DNA of 64,000 nt. Origin: an uncultured Comamonas sp. GTDB lineage: Bacteria > Pseudomonadota > Gammaproteobacteria > Burkholderiales > Burkholderiaceae_C. Positions 36,397 to 44,756 of this stretch are shown piece by piece. Location: assembly GCA_947306475.1 (NCBI GenBank), contig CAMZGS010000003.1, forward strand, positions 124,001 to 188,000. Direction: 5' to 3'. Each line of letters opens with the position of its first letter. Position 1 is the stretch's first letter. The translations under genes and the position numbers were made by a program. The notes below the pieces were generated by a model that was given only the letters and a program-made list of their open reading frames with translations, made no database searches and was not told the DNA's origin.

Positions 36397-37347
36397 TTAC
36401 ACCACGGCACCGGCGTTGGGGTCGTTGGGATCGTGGTTTTCCTTTTTGGCTTTGACCAGATCCTCGCGCTTGACGCCCAGCCACATGACGATGGCCGAGC
36501 CCACGAAGATCGACGAGTAAATACCGAACACGATGCCGATGGTCAGCGCCAGCGCAAAGTAGTGCAGGCTGGGGCCACCGAAGAAGAACATGGCCAGCAC
36601 CACCGCCTCGGTCGAGGCGTGGGTGATGATGGTGCGGCTCATGGTCGAGGTGATGGCGTGGTTGATCACATCGGGCGTGCTGATGTTGCGCGTCTTGCGA
36701 AATTTCTCGCGAATACGGTCAAACACCACCACCGATTCATTGACCGAATAGCCCAGCACCGCCAGCACGCCAGCGAGCACCGACAGCGAGAACTCCCACT
36801 GGAAGAAGGCAAAAAAGCCCAGGATGATCACCACGTCGTGGAAGTTGGCAATGGCTGCCGACACACCAAACTTCCACTCAAAGCGAAACGCCAAGTAGAT
36901 GATGATGCCCGCCAGCACCACGGCCAGGGCCAGCAGGCCGTTGGTCATCAGCTCCTCGCCCACCTGCGGCCCGACAAATTCCGTGCGCCGCAGCGTCACG
37001 CTTTCATCTTGCGCGCGCAGCGCTTGCAGCACTTGCTCGCTTTGCTGGGCGGAGGTAACGCCCTTTTGCACCGGCAGGCGAATCATCACATCGCGTGCCG
37101 TGCCAAAGTTTTGCACCACCACGTCGCGGTAGCCCAGGCCGCCCACGGTGTCGCGCACCTTGGGCAGGTCGGCCGCCTGGGCGTAGGTCACTTCCATGAC
37201 CGTACCGCCGGTGAACTCCACCGACAGGTGCAGCCCGCGTGTGACCAGAAAGAACACGGCCAGCACAAAGGTGATGATCGAAATCACGTTGAAGACCAAC
37301 GCGTATTTCATGAAGGGAATGTCTTTGCGGATGCGGAAAAACTCCAT
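36397..37347 (-). CDS. secF: Protein translocase subunit SecF
   Basis: A 316-residue protein with helix 1 at about residues 17-38, a periplasmic domain with VEFTGGTVMEV, and five C-terminal helices including GYSVNESVVVFDRIRE and the DVINHAI...TLSRT-type segment. With SecD and YajC it uses proton motive force to complete Sec export. It follows secD by 11 bp. The sequence ends in a cytoplasmic tail of Asn, Asp and Pro. Confidence 0.97.
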   Translation of the reverse strand: MEFFRIRKDIPFMKYALVFNVISIITFVLAVFFLVTRGLHLSVEFTGGTVMEVTYAQAADLPKVRDTVGGLGYRDVVVQNFGTARDVMIRLPVQKGVTSAQQSEQVLQALRAQDESVTLRRTEFVGPQVGEELMTNGLLALAVVLAGIIIYLAFRFEWKFGVSAAIANFHDVVIILGFFAFFQWEFSLSVLAGVLAVLGYSVNESVVVFDRIREKFRKTRNISTPDVINHAITSTMSRTIITHASTEAVVLAMFFFGGPSLHYFALALTIGIVFGIYSSIFVGSAIVMWLGVKREDLVKAKKENHDPNDPNAGAVV

Positions 37348-37358
37348 GTCATCCTCCT

Positions 37359-39263
37359 TTATTTGGTTTCAGCCACCGAACTGGTCGCTGCAGGGGCCGA
37401 GGCATCGGGTTCCGGTTTCCAGACCTGGCCGATCGAGACGCTCTTGAGCTTCTTCTGGCGGCCATACCACAGGTTGACCAGACCGCGCGAGAAGAACACC
37501 GCCGAGAACATGCTGGTGGCAATCCCGATGCAGTGCACCACGGCAAAGCCGCGCACCACGCCCGAGCCAAAGGCCAGCAGCGCCAGACCGACAATCAGCG
37601 TGGTCAGGTTGGAGTCCAGGATGGTGGCCCAGGCGCGGTCGTAACCGGCGTGGATGGCCTGCTGGGGCGACATGCCGGCGCGCAGCTCTTCGCGGATGCG
37701 TTCGTTGATCAGCACGTTGGAGTCGATGGCCACGCCAATGGCCAGCGCCATGGCGGCAATGCCGGGCAGCGTCAGGGTCGCCTGCAGCATGGACAGCACC
37801 GCCATCAGCAGCAGCACGTTCACGCCCAGGGCGATGGTGGAGAACACGCCAAACAGTGCGTAGTACACGCACATGAAGGCGGCAATGGCCACCATGCCCC
37901 AGACCACCGAGTCGATACCGCGCTGGATGTTGTCGGCACCCAGGCTGGGGCCGATGGTGTATTCCTCGATGATCTCCATGGGCGCCGCCAGCGAACCGGC
38001 GCGCAGCAGCAGGGCGGTGTCGTTGGCTTCCATGGTGGTCATGCGGCCAGAAATCTGCACGCGGCCACCACCGATTTCGGAGCGGATCACCGGCGCCGTC
38101 ACCACCTCGCCCTTGCCCTTTTCGAACAGGATGATGGCCATGCGCTTGTTGATGTTCTCGCGCGTGATGTCCTTGAAGATGCGTGCCCCCTTGGCATCGA
38201 GCACCAGGTTCACGGTGGGCTCTTGCGTCTGGCTGTCAAAACCGGGCTGGGCATCGGTGAGGTTTTCGCCGGTCAGCACGACCTGCTTTTTCACGATCAC
38301 GGCTTGGCCATTGCGATCGAGGTAGCGCTCCGAGCCAAACGGCACGGGGCCGGTGCCCATTTCAGCGGCGCGTCCCTCGGTCGATTCATCGACCATGCGC
38401 AGCTCCAGCGTGGCGGTGCGGCCTAAGATGTCTTTGGCTTTGGCGGTGTCTTGCACGCCGGGCAGTTGCACCACGATGCGGTCCAGGCCTTGCTGCTGGA
38501 TCACCGGCTCGGCCACGCCCAGCTCGTTGATGCGGTTGTGCAGGGTGGTGATGTTTTGCTTGAGCGCTTGCTCCTGCACTTTGCGCAGCGCCTCGGGCTT
38601 GATGCTGGCGCGCAGGCGCAGATCATTGCCGCTGCCCAGTTGCTCCACTTGCAGGTCGGGCAGTTGATCGGCAATCAGGTTGCGTGTGGCCGTCACATCG
38701 TCGGCGCTGCGCAGGCGCACCTCCACGGTCTGACCTTCACGGTTGATGCCGCCGTGGCGGATGCCCTTGTCGCGCAGCATGGTGCGCAGATCGCCCGCCA
38801 GGGAGTCGGCCTTCTTGGTCAGCGCCGCCTGCATATCGACCTGCAGCATGAAGTGCACGCCACCGCGCAGGTCCAGGCCCAGGTACATCGGCTGGGCGCC
38901 CAGGGCAGTGAGCCAGGCTGGGGTGCGGGGCACCAGGTTCAGCGCCACGATGTAGGGCGCGTCCTCGGGATCGGCTATCAGGGCTTTCTGAATGACGTCC
39001 TTGGCCTTGAGCTGTTCATCGGGCGTGACGAAACGCGCACGCACGGAGTGGCCTTCCAGGGCCAGGGTCTCGGGTTGCAGGCCGGCGGTCTGCAAGGCGG
39101 TTTCCACCTGCTGCAGGGTGCTGGTGTCCACCTTGACGGTGGCTTTGGCTGAAGACACCTGCACGGCAGGCGCTTCGCCAAAGAAGTTGGGCAGGGTGAA
39201 GATCACCCCGATAAGTAACGCTATCCCCAGGATGACGTACTTCCAAAGCGGGTATCGGTTCAT
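37359..39263 (-). CDS. secD: Protein translocase subunit SecD
   Basis: A 634-residue protein. Helix 1 lies at about residues 8-27, the P1 domain contains GLDLRGGVHFMLQVD, the P4 domain follows, and six C-terminal helices include IGVAIDSNVLINERIREEL. It is the larger RND-like half of the SecDF motor. It lies downstream of yajC (75 bp) and upstream of secF. Confidence 0.97.
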   Translation of the reverse strand: MNRYPLWKYVILGIALLIGVIFTLPNFFGEAPAVQVSSAKATVKVDTSTLQQVETALQTAGLQPETLALEGHSVRARFVTPDEQLKAKDVIQKALIADPEDAPYIVALNLVPRTPAWLTALGAQPMYLGLDLRGGVHFMLQVDMQAALTKKADSLAGDLRTMLRDKGIRHGGINREGQTVEVRLRSADDVTATRNLIADQLPDLQVEQLGSGNDLRLRASIKPEALRKVQEQALKQNITTLHNRINELGVAEPVIQQQGLDRIVVQLPGVQDTAKAKDILGRTATLELRMVDESTEGRAAEMGTGPVPFGSERYLDRNGQAVIVKKQVVLTGENLTDAQPGFDSQTQEPTVNLVLDAKGARIFKDITRENINKRMAIILFEKGKGEVVTAPVIRSEIGGGRVQISGRMTTMEANDTALLLRAGSLAAPMEIIEEYTIGPSLGADNIQRGIDSVVWGMVAIAAFMCVYYALFGVFSTIALGVNVLLLMAVLSMLQATLTLPGIAAMALAIGVAIDSNVLINERIREELRAGMSPQQAIHAGYDRAWATILDSNLTTLIVGLALLAFGSGVVRGFAVVHCIGIATSMFSAVFFSRGLVNLWYGRQKKLKSVSIGQVWKPEPDASAPAATSSVAETK

Positions 39264-39338
39264 GTGGCGTTGGTTCCAGAACGCCGGCCGCGCGCTGCCC
39301 AGCAGCGCCCGTGCAGCGTGGTTGGTGTGTGAAGGGGC

Positions 39339-39668
39339 TTATTTGACAGTGCCCTTGGGCAGCACTTGGGTGACGGCGTGGCGCTGAAGTTGCACTTTCA
39401 CGCCGTTGGAGACTTCCAGGAACAGATATTGGTCGTCAAGATCGGCCACGCGGCCCAGCAAGCCCCCGGCGGTGACCACCTCGTCCCCCTTGGCTAGGGC
39501 GTCCACCATGGCGCGGTGTTCCTTCTGGCGCTTCATCTGGGGGCGGATCATGATGAAGTACAGCGCCACAAACATCAGCACCAGAGGCAGCATGCCGCTG
39601 ATCTGGCTCAGGAAATCACCGCCTCCGGCGGGTGCGGCAGCTTGGGCAAAGGCAGGGGAAATCAGCAC
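39339..39668 (-). CDS. yajC: Preprotein translocase subunit YajC
   Basis: A 109-residue protein, the usual length. It has one membrane helix (about 22-42, MLPLVLMFVALYFIMIRPQ) followed by a KRQKEH basic turn and the family's cytoplasmic beta domain (LAKGDEVVTAGGLLGRV). The start is a GTG at 39668, chosen because GGAG lies 8 nt upstream and the frame further up is not conserved. It is first in yajC-secD-secF. Confidence 0.92.
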   Translation of the reverse strand: MLISPAFAQAAAPAGGGDFLSQISGMLPLVLMFVALYFIMIRPQMKRQKEHRAMVDALAKGDEVVTAGGLLGRVADLDDQYLFLEVSNGVKVQLQRHAVTQVLPKGTVK

Positions 39669-39957
39669 GGGAGTCACTCCACAAAGAAAAAAGGGAAAAA
39701 GCAGGAATTGCAACCGCCGGCGCACAGGCACTGGGCGGCAGCCATGCGGTAGAGAGCCGGACATTGTATGGTCCCCCCCAGAGCTGCGGGCATGAGCGCG
39801 CAAAACCGGGGGCGGCCATGCTGCGGCTGGCGTGCGAAAAATGCGTTGTCCAGCCGGCATTTGTTTGTTGCATGGGGGGTGTTGGTCGCATACTTCGCGC
39901 CTATGTGTGGCATCGGAGCAGCGTGCCCATGGATAACAGGATGAGGAGACCCGACGC

Positions 39958-40632
39958 ATGCGTATCTTGATAGCGGAAGATGATCAGGTGCTGGCCGATG
40001 GCTTGCTGCGCAGCCTGAGAAATTCCGGGGCGGTGGTGGACCACGTGACCAATGGCACCGAAGCCGACACCGCCTTGCTCATGAACAACCACTTTGATCT
40101 GCTGATTCTGGATCTGGGGTTGCCCCGCGTGCATGGTCTGGAAGTGCTGCGCCGCCTGCGCAGCCGCAACGACAACCTGCCGGTGCTGATCCTGACGGCA
40201 GCGGATTCGGTGGAAGAGCGCGTCAAGGGGCTGGACCTGGGCGCCGACGATTACATGGCCAAGCCCTTCAGCCTGCAGGAGCTGGAAGCGCGGGTGCGCG
40301 CGCTCACGCGTCGTGGCATGGGCGGCACCAGCAGCACCATCAAGCACGGCCCCCTGGTGTACGACCAGGCTGGGCGCGTGGCCACCATCGATGGCCGTTT
40401 GGTCGAGCTATCGGCGCGCGAGTTGGGCCTATTGGAAGTGTTGCTGCAGCGTGCGGGGCGCTTGGTGAGCAAGGAGCAGCTGGTCGAGCGCTTGTGCGAA
40501 TGGGGCGAGGAAGTGAGCAACAACGCCATCGAGGTGTACATCCACCGCCTGCGCAAGAAGATAGAAAAAGGCCCCATCCGTATCGCTACGGTGCGGGGCC
40601 TGGGGTATTGCCTAGAAAAAATCCCTGGCTAA
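39958..40632 (+). CDS. OmpR/QseB/TctD-type response regulator
   Basis: A 224-residue regulator. The receiver domain has acidic pocket EDD, phosphoacceptor Asp52 (LILDLGLPR) and Lys102 (YMAKPF). The C-terminal winged helix (about 130-222) contains SNNAIEVYIHRLRKKI and TVRGLGYCLE. It is closest in feel to TctD/QseB/PmrA regulators. A GAGGAG site precedes the start. No sensor kinase gene follows, as would be usual; the next gene is convergent slyD. The signal and targets are unknown. Confidence 0.92.
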   Translation: MRILIAEDDQVLADGLLRSLRNSGAVVDHVTNGTEADTALLMNNHFDLLILDLGLPRVHGLEVLRRLRSRNDNLPVLILTAADSVEERVKGLDLGADDYMAKPFSLQELEARVRALTRRGMGGTSSTIKHGPLVYDQAGRVATIDGRLVELSARELGLLEVLLQRAGRLVSKEQLVERLCEWGEEVSNNAIEVYIHRLRKKIEKGPIRIATVRGLGYCLEKIPG

Positions 40633-40674
40633 GCGCTGGGGCAGATGCTGCCCCTGTACGCGTGGTGTGCAGCT

Positions 40675-41160
40675 TTAGTGGTGGTGACCATGGCCACCAT
40701 GCACGTGGCGGTGGGCAATTTCTTCGCTGTTGGCTGCACGCACTTCGGTGACGGTGCAGGCAAAGCGCAAGGCCTTACCGGCCAGAGGGTGGTTGCCATC
40801 GAGCAGCACCACCGGGCCTTTGATCTTGACCACGTTGTAGATCTGCGGCTCACCACGATCGTTGGTGCCGCGCAGCTGGCCGCCGACCTTCACGCCGGGC
40901 GGGAATTCCCCCTTGGGGATGGTGCGCTTGAGGCTGTCGTCCACCGGGCCAAAGGCATCTTCCACCGCCAGATCCAGTTGCACGCTGTCGCCCACGGACT
41001 TGCCTTCCAGGGCGGACTCCACCTTCGGGAAGATGTTTTCATAGCCGCCGTGCAGGTAGGCAGTGTGGCCTTTGTCCAGCAGTTTCAGGGCGCTGCCATT
41101 GGGCAGCAGTTCGTGCACGGTGTAGCGGATGGTGACGGCTGTGTCTTGGGTGATGGGCAT
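40675..41160 (-). CDS. slyD: FKBP-type peptidyl-prolyl isomerase SlyD
   Basis: A 161-residue isomerase. The FKBP domain (HTAYLHGGYENIFPKVESALEGKSVGD) is interrupted by the insert-in-flap chaperone domain (about 75-125), and a short His-rich tail (HRHVHGGHGHHH) can bind Ni2+. It assists folding and nickel delivery. The start at 41160 gives the canonical N-terminus MPITQDTAVTIRY; the upstream frame is not conserved. It converges with the response regulator across a 42-bp gap containing a 7-bp hairpin (40638-40654). Confidence 0.92.
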   Translation of the reverse strand: MPITQDTAVTIRYTVHELLPNGSALKLLDKGHTAYLHGGYENIFPKVESALEGKSVGDSVQLDLAVEDAFGPVDDSLKRTIPKGEFPPGVKVGGQLRGTNDRGEPQIYNVVKIKGPVVLLDGNHPLAGKALRFACTVTEVRAANSEEIAHRHVHGGHGHHH

Positions 41161-41252
41161 GGTGGGCAGGCGCACCGCAGTGCGCGTAACAGAAGGAAAG
41201 AAAGTCAAAGAAACCCATTGTCGCCGAGATGTTGCCCGGCAACGCGTGCCGA

Positions 41253-42305
41253 TCAGGCGGTGGCCGATGGCGGTAGCTCATCCTGGCCTTGCCCGGGACG
41301 GCGGGCAAAGCGGCGCGGCGTGGGACCATGCACCGGGGCATCATCGGGCCAGGGCCAGCCGCCGAAGCGGGTGCGGCGGTAGTCGTTGATGGCCTGGTGG
41401 ATTTCCTGCTCGGTGTTCATGACGAACGGGCCGTAGCGGGCCACTGGCTCGGCAATCGGGCGGCCTTGCAGCAGCACCAGCTCGGCCACGCTCGTGCCCC
41501 GGTTGTGCAGTGCAATGTCCTGCCCGGCCTGAACGTGCAAGGCGGCGTGTTCACCTAGGGCCTGGTTCTCCAGATGCAGGTCCTGCCCGGCAAACCAGTA
41601 CAGCATGCGCTGGGTGTGGGCGCCGGCGGCACGCGGCAGCGTCCAGCGTGCGCCGGGGGCCAGCTCGATGATCCAGACGGCCACATCGCTGTCCGCTTGT
41701 GCAGCCCACGAGGCCGGCGGTGGCGGCAGGGGAGCTGCCGTGCCAGTCAGCGGCCCGGCCACCACGGTGACGGTGGTGATGAGCCCATCCGCATCGCGGT
41801 GCTGCAGGCGCGGGATGGTCTCGTTCCAGTACATGGTGAAGTGCGCCGGCGCCATCTTGTGGGAGGCTGGCAGGTTCAGCCAGATCTGGAAAAGCTGTAG
41901 CGGGTTGGGCGCATCGGTATGGAGCAGCGGGAACATTTCCGCATGCTGCACGCCGCTGCCAGCGGTCATCCACTGCACATCGCCCCCGCCAAAGCGGGCC
42001 ATGGCGCCCAGGGAGTCGGCATGGTCGAGCATGCCCTTGCGCACCAGGGTGACGGTTTCAAAGCCACGGTGCGGATGCACGGGAAAGCCAGGCACGTCCT
42101 GCCCGTGGTACATGCTCCAGCCGTCCTGGGCGCTGAAATCGTTGCCGATATTGCGCCCGGTCAGCAGATCAGGGTGTGGACCAAAGGTGCCATTGCCAGC
42201 CGGGTAGGCATCGTTGTGGTGGGCACAGAACAGAAACGGATCCATGCAGGGCCACTGGTTGCCCAGCGGCAGGTGGCGCAGGATGGGAGAGGAGGTGGTG
42301 CTCAT
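41253..42305 (-). CDS. Pirin-family protein
   Basis: A 350-residue two-cupin protein, longer than typical ~290-residue pirins. The N-terminal cupin has the metal-binding pattern HPHRGFETVTLVRKG (His residues) and HAEMF with the Glu. The C-terminal cupin carries LALHNRG-like segments (DIALHNRGTSVAELVLLQGRPI). Some pirins have quercetinase activity, others are redox sensors; no specific function is claimed. An inverted repeat lies 32 bp upstream of its start. Confidence 0.85.
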   Translation of the reverse strand: MSTTSSPILRHLPLGNQWPCMDPFLFCAHHNDAYPAGNGTFGPHPDLLTGRNIGNDFSAQDGWSMYHGQDVPGFPVHPHRGFETVTLVRKGMLDHADSLGAMARFGGGDVQWMTAGSGVQHAEMFPLLHTDAPNPLQLFQIWLNLPASHKMAPAHFTMYWNETIPRLQHRDADGLITTVTVVAGPLTGTAAPLPPPPASWAAQADSDVAVWIIELAPGARWTLPRAAGAHTQRMLYWFAGQDLHLENQALGEHAALHVQAGQDIALHNRGTSVAELVLLQGRPIAEPVARYGPFVMNTEQEIHQAINDYRRTRFGGWPWPDDAPVHGPTPRRFARRPGQGQDELPPSATA

Positions 42306-42684
42306 GGGAGGATGGGGCCGGGTGGCCGGACAAGTTGCAGATGTGCTGCATCTGCGGCCAGAGGCGCGCTTTGCCAGTGCGCCTGGGAGCAACACAGTGT
42401 TGCCAAAGTGGGGCCTGTTGGGGGCCAGTGTCGGGTGGGTGGAGGACTGTGTCGAGTCGGGTCGTCTGGCCCAGAACGCTGGACGAGCACTTGAGTAAAT
42501 TGTCGTTATGGAAGCGAAAAATTACTTTATGCGTTGAACTGCATCCAAACGTTTTTATGTTGCACTAAAAGTTCCCATTTTTCGTTCTGGAGACAAATTA
42601 ACAAATGGCCGATGGGATACTTCTTACAATAGGGAAGTACGTAGTTTTCCCAATTTATTAAAGACCACATCTGTGGGAACCGTT
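42306..42684. other. Gene-free region between pirin and hemerythrin genes
   Basis: 379 bp without a supportable gene. The left part holds a perfect inverted repeat GCAGATG-TGCTG-CATCTGC (42337-42355), a possible operator for the pirin gene. The right part (about 42495-42670) is unusually AT-rich and has a TACAAT box (42625-42630), likely the hemerythrin promoter region. No FNR, NsrR or sigma-28 site could be recognised with confidence. Confidence 0.45.
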
Positions 42685-43215
42685 ATGACCCATCTCGTCT
42701 GGACTGCAGACCTGGACACGGGCATTGGCGAGATCGACCGCCAGCACCGTCGCCTTGTTGCCTACATCAATACCCTGTATGAGTTGCGCGCGTCACCGGA
42801 TCGGCAGGCATTGTCCCGTGTGATTGCCGATACTGCGGAGTACACCGAGTCGCACTTTGCCTTTGAGGAAGGTCTGCTGGAGCAGGCCGGTTACGAGTTT
42901 GCCGGGCCGCACAAGAAGGTGCATGAGCTGTTCATCCGGCGCATCGTCTCCATCCAGCAGCGTTTTGAATCGGGCGAGGATGTGGCCGAGGAACTGCACC
43001 AGGTGCTCTCGCGCTGGCTGTTTAGCCATATCCGCAATGAAGACCACGTTTACGTGGAAACGGTGAAAAAGTATTTGCAAAACACGCGCGCGGCGCAGCG
43101 CGCCAGCAACGCCGCCCGTGGGGGAGATGCCCGCACCGATTACGAAAGCATCATCCCCGAGATCGAGCAGCGCATCTCCAAGAAGGGCTGGCTGGCGCGT
43201 CTGTTCTCGCGTTAG
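42685..43215 (+). CDS. Bacteriohemerythrin
   Basis: A 176-residue protein whose first ~130 residues are a four-helix hemerythrin domain with all seven diiron ligands in place: His21, His57, Glu61, His76, His80, His115 and Asp120 (HFAFEE, HKKVHE, HIRNEDH). It reversibly binds O2, possibly also NO. The C-terminal ~45 residues are basic and end in IEQRISKKGWLARLFSR, perhaps a membrane-associating helix. The ATG at 42685 is preferred over the GTG at 42673 because GGAA is correctly spaced. The stop overlaps that of the convergent GST gene by 3-4 nt. Confidence 0.93.
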   Translation: MTHLVWTADLDTGIGEIDRQHRRLVAYINTLYELRASPDRQALSRVIADTAEYTESHFAFEEGLLEQAGYEFAGPHKKVHELFIRRIVSIQQRFESGEDVAEELHQVLSRWLFSHIRNEDHVYVETVKKYLQNTRAAQRASNAARGGDARTDYESIIPEIEQRISKKGWLARLFSR

Positions 43216-43916
43216 GCGGCAGGCACTGCCAGCCCATGCTGCACGGCGGGGCGGGCCACAAAGGCCTCCAGGGCGCGCTGCACGTGGGCAAATTCGTCCC
43301 AACCCACCAGGTTGCCTGCCTCGTAAAAGCCGACCAGATTGCGCACCCAGGGGAAGATGGCCATGTCGGCGATGGTGTAGGCATCACCCACCATCCAGGT
43401 GTTCTGGCTCAGGTGCCCATTGAGCACACCCAGCAGGCGGCGGGTCTCGGCCAGATAACGGTCGCGCGGGCGCTTGTCCTCAAAGTCCTTGCCCGCAAAC
43501 TTGTGGAAAAAGCCCAGCTGGCCAAACATCGGGCCAACGCCGCCCATTTGCCACATCAGCCACTGCAGGGTGGCGTAGCGCCGGGCCGGATCCTGAGGCA
43601 GGAACTGCCCGGTCTTTTCCGCCAGATAGATCAGGATGGCCCCTGACTCGAACAAGGCCAGCGGCTGGCCACTGGGGCCGTTGGGGTCCAGGATGGCGGG
43701 AATCTTGTTGTTCGGATTCAGCGCCAGAAAGGCCGGGTGGAACTGGTCGTTGCGGGCAAAGCTGATGGTGTGTGCCTCGTAGGGGATGCCCATTTCCTCC
43801 AGCGCAATCGACACCTTGGTGCCATTGGGCGTGGCCAGGGAATACAGCTGCAGACGGTCGGGGTGCTGCGGCGGCCAGTGGGCCGTGATGGGGTGGCTCA
43901 GGATGGGATGGCTCAT
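43212..43916 (-). CDS. YfcG/Ure2p-like glutathione S-transferase (disulfide reductase type)
   Basis: A 234-residue GST with the Ure2p-branch N-terminus LYSLATPNGTKVSIALEEMG, glutathione site NPNNKIPAILDPNG and FESGAIL, and the C-terminal helical domain with WMVGDAYTIADMAIFPWV. Family members such as E. coli YfcG reduce disulfides with two bound glutathiones. The start at 43916 has GGAG about 9 nt upstream; the open frame continues upstream only because it is antisense to nothing conserved. Confidence 0.92.
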   Translation of the reverse strand: MSHPILSHPITAHWPPQHPDRLQLYSLATPNGTKVSIALEEMGIPYEAHTISFARNDQFHPAFLALNPNNKIPAILDPNGPSGQPLALFESGAILIYLAEKTGQFLPQDPARRYATLQWLMWQMGGVGPMFGQLGFFHKFAGKDFEDKRPRDRYLAETRRLLGVLNGHLSQNTWMVGDAYTIADMAIFPWVRNLVGFYEAGNLVGWDEFAHVQRALEAFVARPAVQHGLAVPAA

Positions 43917-43974
43917 GCGGTGGATCTCCTTGTGTCCTTGGGCAAAACGTGGCGGGTGTTCGGGGCAGTTGCGG

Positions 43975-44751
43975 TCACGCCGCAGGCTCCAGGTAGCGCG
44001 CCCGCAGCTCCTGCAGCGCATTGGCATGCAGGCCCAGAGCGTCGCGCAGATAGGCATCCATGCCGCCGTATTCGCGCTCGACCAGCGCATAGGCGCTGTC
44101 CAGAAACGGCAGTTGCACCGTCCACAGCACCTGCAACACCTCATGGGGAACGTGGCCGGCAGCCTGGGCCACCAGGGCCGGCGGGCGCTGGTAGAGCTGG
44201 TTGGTGAGCAGGTAGTCGTGCTCGATTTGCGTGCGCTGCACGCCCAGGGCATGCAGCAGCAGTGCGGCGGCCCAGCCGGTGCGGTCCTTGCCGGCGGTGC
44301 AGTGAAAGACCAGTGGGCGATCGTCTTCCAGCAGCAGCGTCAGCAGCTGCGCGAAAGTGGGCGTGTACTCACGCACAAAGCTGCGGTAGGTTTCCTGCAT
44401 CAGCGCCACGGTATCGGCCACGCTGAGCTGGCCGCCGGACCTGAACAGGGCCACGGCTTCCTGCACCAGAGTGGGTTCGATGCACAGATGGTGCTGCTGC
44501 AACTGTGGCCAGTCGTAGTTGAGGTGGGCCCGCTCGCCGTGGCCGCGCAGATCGACCGCGCGGCTCAGACCCAGGGCCGCGAGCCGTTGCAGATCCTGCG
44601 GCTGCAGATCGGCCAGGTGGTCGGAGCGAAACACCTTGCCCCAGCGCAGCGCCCGTCCCTGGTGGCCGATGTAGCCACCCAGGTCGCGAAAGTTGCTGCT
44701 GCCTTGCAGGCGGATGTGGCGCTGGGCGGTGGTGGTGCGTGCAACGTCCAT
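43975..44751 (-). CDS. Tyrosine/phosphoinositide-type protein phosphatase (Y_phosphatase3)
   Basis: A 258-residue DSP-like phosphatase. It begins with the family motif SSNFRDLGGY and has the catalytic P-loop HCTAGKDRTG with nucleophile Cys151 and Arg157. The substrate could be phosphotyrosine or a phosphoinositide; family members include MptpB/LipA-like enzymes. No signal peptide. It is flanked by the GST and topB genes on the same strand, 58 bp and 5 bp away. Confidence 0.9.
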   Translation of the reverse strand: MDVARTTTAQRHIRLQGSSNFRDLGGYIGHQGRALRWGKVFRSDHLADLQPQDLQRLAALGLSRAVDLRGHGERAHLNYDWPQLQQHHLCIEPTLVQEAVALFRSGGQLSVADTVALMQETYRSFVREYTPTFAQLLTLLLEDDRPLVFHCTAGKDRTGWAAALLLHALGVQRTQIEHDYLLTNQLYQRPPALVAQAAGHVPHEVLQVLWTVQLPFLDSAYALVEREYGGMDAYLRDALGLHANALQELRARYLEPAA

Positions 44752-44756
44752 GCGCC

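Noticed and set aside
42600-42640. Sigma-28 promoter before the hemerythrin gene
   Set aside because: A GCCGAT block exists but the TAAAGTTT-like block is about 34 bp from it, too far for a sigma-28 promoter.
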